Of a DNA stretch of 64,000 bases, positions 62,206-64,000 are shown in pieces. The translations under genes and the position numbers were made by a program. Under the pieces are notes generated by a model that was not told the DNA's origin, searched no databases, and saw only the letters and a program-made list of their open reading frames with translations. This stretch comes from Idiomarina abyssalis (GTDB lineage Bacteria > Pseudomonadota > Gammaproteobacteria > Enterobacterales > Alteromonadaceae), in assembly GCF_900116625.1 (NCBI RefSeq), contig NZ_FPBE01000002.1, positions 186,001 through 250,000 of the forward strand. Direction: 5' to 3'. Each line of letters starts with the position of its first letter. Position 1 is the stretch's first letter.

Positions 62206-62236
62206 ATTATATAAAGAAGTGTAAATAAACTGTAAA
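62206..62236 (-). promoter_or_regulatory. candidate sigma-70 promoter of the envelope operon
   Basis: On the minus strand a perfect -10 box TATAAT (forward 62206-62211) is preceded after 19 bases by TTTACA (62231-62236) as a -35 box. Transcription would begin near 62199, some 50 bases before the first gene. The 19-base spacing is longer than ideal. Confidence 0.5.
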
Positions 62237-62408
62237 CAGAAAGTTTTATTCTTTTAACTGCACTCTGAGCTTTCTATTCCGCGCACCCTGTATCCTTTAA
62301 CTCAAAAGGAATCGCCTCTTTAACTCGTTAAACGAAGACTGAGTATATTGTTAAAATAGACTGGCTAGCGTAAGCTCACAGCCGTGATTAACTGCAAAGT
62401 ATGATGTT

Positions 62409-64000
62409 ATGAAAAAGTATGTAAGTGAGGTAATAACGTATTTATTTGTTTTCACTATTATTGCCGCTGTCAGCCCAACGGCGAACGCTAACCCAATGCA
62501 GCGACATAAAGAGTTCTCGCGGGTTGCTCAAAATATGGCGGCAAGACAGTCCTCTGTATATCAAGTAACACAGGATACAACCGGATTATTGTGGTTAGCG
62601 ACAGATACCGATGGAATTCTGCGTTATGACGGCAATCAGTTCTCTCGCTGGACAGAAGCGGTTCTACCCTCAGTAAAAACGGCTGATTTTTCTAAGTTAC
62701 TCATTGACGACGATATTATTTGGGCTGCTACCTGGGGTCATGGTTTAGCTGCCTGGAATTCAAAAACACAAAAAACTCATCAGTTCAAACAAACCAAAAA
62801 CAGCAGCGACCTCAAAAACAATCGTGTACAAACCCTGTTTAAAGACAGCCAAAACCGTCTTTGGGTTGGCTCACTGGGTGGCCTGCAATACATTAAGCCC
62901 GGCCAGACGATTCAAGAGGACCTAACCTTTAAGTTTTTAGCAGAGCAGCACCCTCTTAATAACCTTCGAATATGGTGGATTACGGAATCAAGTTCTGCCT
63001 TGTGGGTTGCCAGTTCTCAGGGCGTTTTTAAAGTCTCACTCGACTTAAAAACTTGGGAGCAGTACTTTGTCGATCCTGACAATATTGGCGAAAACAGGGC
63101 AAATCAGGTACGGACCATTGAGTTGGTAGGTGATACGCTCTGGGTAGGCACGGCTCAGGGGCTATTTTATCTTGATAATGAAACCAACACGTTCAAGCCG
63201 ACACACTTTGATGGTGTGAAAACACCGGCCAGTTTACGCGTTAACGATATGATTGTTGAAAGCAACAACGGCAAGCAGTCTTCGCTATGGGTTGGCGCCA
63301 GCGAAGGGCTCTACCAAGTCAATACCGAAAGCCGGACCTTTATAAAACAAAAAAACGACTGGGCAGCCCTTAAAAATGTTGACATTCGCTCCTTGCACTT
63401 CGATAAAACAGATACATTATGGATTGGCACTCGATCGCAAGGTTTATTTAAAGGTATAACCACAGTTAACAACTTTACCGACCCGTTAGCCGGCGTAAAG
63501 GCCCTCTCTAATGTGCCTGCCACTGACAACCCCGTACAAGCTATACATTACGCCAATAACAACGACCTTTGGCTAGCGAACACCGCGGGGCTTTATAAAC
63601 GCGATTCCGTAACCGAGTTATGGCAGTTTTTTCCTTTTAACAACGAGTACCCCGTAAGAGAAGTTAATGTACTTATTACCGACAGCCATGGCGACCTATG
63701 GGTGGGCACCAACCAAGAGCTTTTTAGAACACCGGGCGATAATCCCAAACTCGACCCGGTAGATGCCATAGAGATTCAGCTTGGGCTTGAAGAAAATACA
63801 GTCACAGCGATACATGAATCAGACGATGGCACAATTTTACTGGGCTTATGGGGCCAAGGAATCGTAAAGTTCGATCGAGACTCGGGAATGTTCTCCTGGC
63901 ACAACCAAAAATTTGGCGAGCTTCGGAACGATCAGGCTTACTCCATCGTCACCGTTGAAAGCTCGGGAATTTATAGTGCGACCGGCTACTCAGGTCTGCT
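62409..64000 (+). CDS. two-component-type beta-propeller sensor protein, 5' part
   Basis: The frame is open from ATG 62409 to the window edge (530 codons and two bases); the 3' end is outside. A signal peptide (about 1-27, YLFVFTIIAAVSPTANA) is followed by tandem regulator-propeller repeats with the core LWVGT..GLF: GLLWLATDTDGILRYDG, RLWVGSLGGLQYI, TLWVGTAQGLFYLD, SLWVGASEGLYQV, TLWIGTRSQGLFKG, DLWVGTNQELF and more, at least eight. Such periplasmic propellers usually precede a transmembrane helix and a cytoplasmic kinase or GGDEF output domain, not visible here. It is divergent from the eight-gene envelope operon across about 260 bases. Confidence 0.88.
   Translation, partial: MKKYVSEVITYLFVFTIIAAVSPTANANPMQRHKEFSRVAQNMAARQSSVYQVTQDTTGLLWLATDTDGILRYDGNQFSRWTEAVLPSVKTADFSKLLIDDDIIWAATWGHGLAAWNSKTQKTHQFKQTKNSSDLKNNRVQTLFKDSQNRLWVGSLGGLQYIKPGQTIQEDLTFKFLAEQHPLNNLRIWWITESSSALWVASSQGVFKVSLDLKTWEQYFVDPDNIGENRANQVRTIELVGDTLWVGTAQGLFYLDNETNTFKPTHFDGVKTPASLRVNDMIVESNNGKQSSLWVGASEGLYQVNTESRTFIKQKNDWAALKNVDIRSLHFDKTDTLWIGTRSQGLFKGITTVNNFTDPLAGVKALSNVPATDNPVQAIHYANNNDLWLANTAGLYKRDSVTELWQFFPFNNEYPVREVNVLITDSHGDLWVGTNQELFRTPGDNPKLDPVDAIEIQLGLEENTVTAIHESDDGTILLGLWGQGIVKFDRDSGMFSWHNQKFGELRNDQAYSIVTVESSGIYSATGYSGL

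Noticed and set aside
1-64000. CRISPR arrays, tRNA or rRNA genes, insertion sequences, prophage
   Set aside because: No regularly spaced repeats, no cloverleaf-like or rRNA segments and no transposase, integrase or phage proteins were seen on either strand.

Overview
The window reads as chromosome of a marine gammaproteobacterium of the Alteromonadales type, most likely Idiomarina or a close relative. That placement rests on the style of the housekeeping proteins, the dense chemotaxis and c-di-GMP signalling gene set, and the yajC-secDF and ribH-nusB-thiL-pgpA blocks; I could not test it by search. Coding density is very high: no gap between genes exceeds about 220 bases. I see no rRNA, tRNA, insertion sequence, prophage or CRISPR array.

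Left part (1-12000): the 3' end of dxs converges on a minus-strand ribH-nusB-thiL-pgpA operon. Next come a minus-strand yaaA-DUF3014-acyltransferase-secreted GNAT-like operon, yajC-secD-secF, and a regulator that looks like a sigma-54 activator but lacks the GAFTGA loop.

Middle (12000-33600): a TRIC-type channel gene precedes a very large SSS-transporter/histidine kinase that overlaps tail-to-tail with a LuxR-type response regulator. This pair resembles CrbS/CrbR, the acetate-switch system. Beside it a TonB-dependent receptor is divergent from an operon of GntP-type permease, acyl-CoA ligase and secreted MetX-like esterase, which I read as one uptake and activation pathway for a carboxylate or ester. 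Then follow the TIGR03545/TIGR03546 pair, a RimK-family ATP-grasp protein with a GNAT, glpQ-like and cysteine-synthase-like genes, a PII-amtB operon with NtrC-like sites, cfa, and an AI-2E/PerM-type membrane protein.

Signalling and metabolism (33600-53900): two tandem GGDEF/EAL proteins, one clearly degenerate; a ChaC-like cyclotransferase; two chemotaxis receptors; a large unknown membrane protein; an Mpo1-like protein with an MscS channel; a secreted formamidase-like hydrolase with kynureninase; a DUF945 protein; a DUF3750 lipoprotein; an OsmC-YcaO fusion; and a PAS-GGDEF diguanylate cyclase.

Right end (53900-64000): the most interesting region. A minus-strand operon of eight genes encodes a secreted four-cysteine protein, a lipoprotein, a membrane-anchored TPR-like protein, a cysteine-free PEGA-repeat/SUMF1-fold protein, a 35-residue membrane peptide, an ExbB/TolQ/MotA-type proton channel and two von Willebrand A proteins. 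Each vWA protein starts with an ExbD/TolR-like membrane helix carrying the conserved Asp. I propose an ion-driven trans-envelope machine in which vWA domains replace the usual ExbD/MotB periplasmic domain. A beta-propeller sensor protein, cut by the window edge, is transcribed divergently from it.
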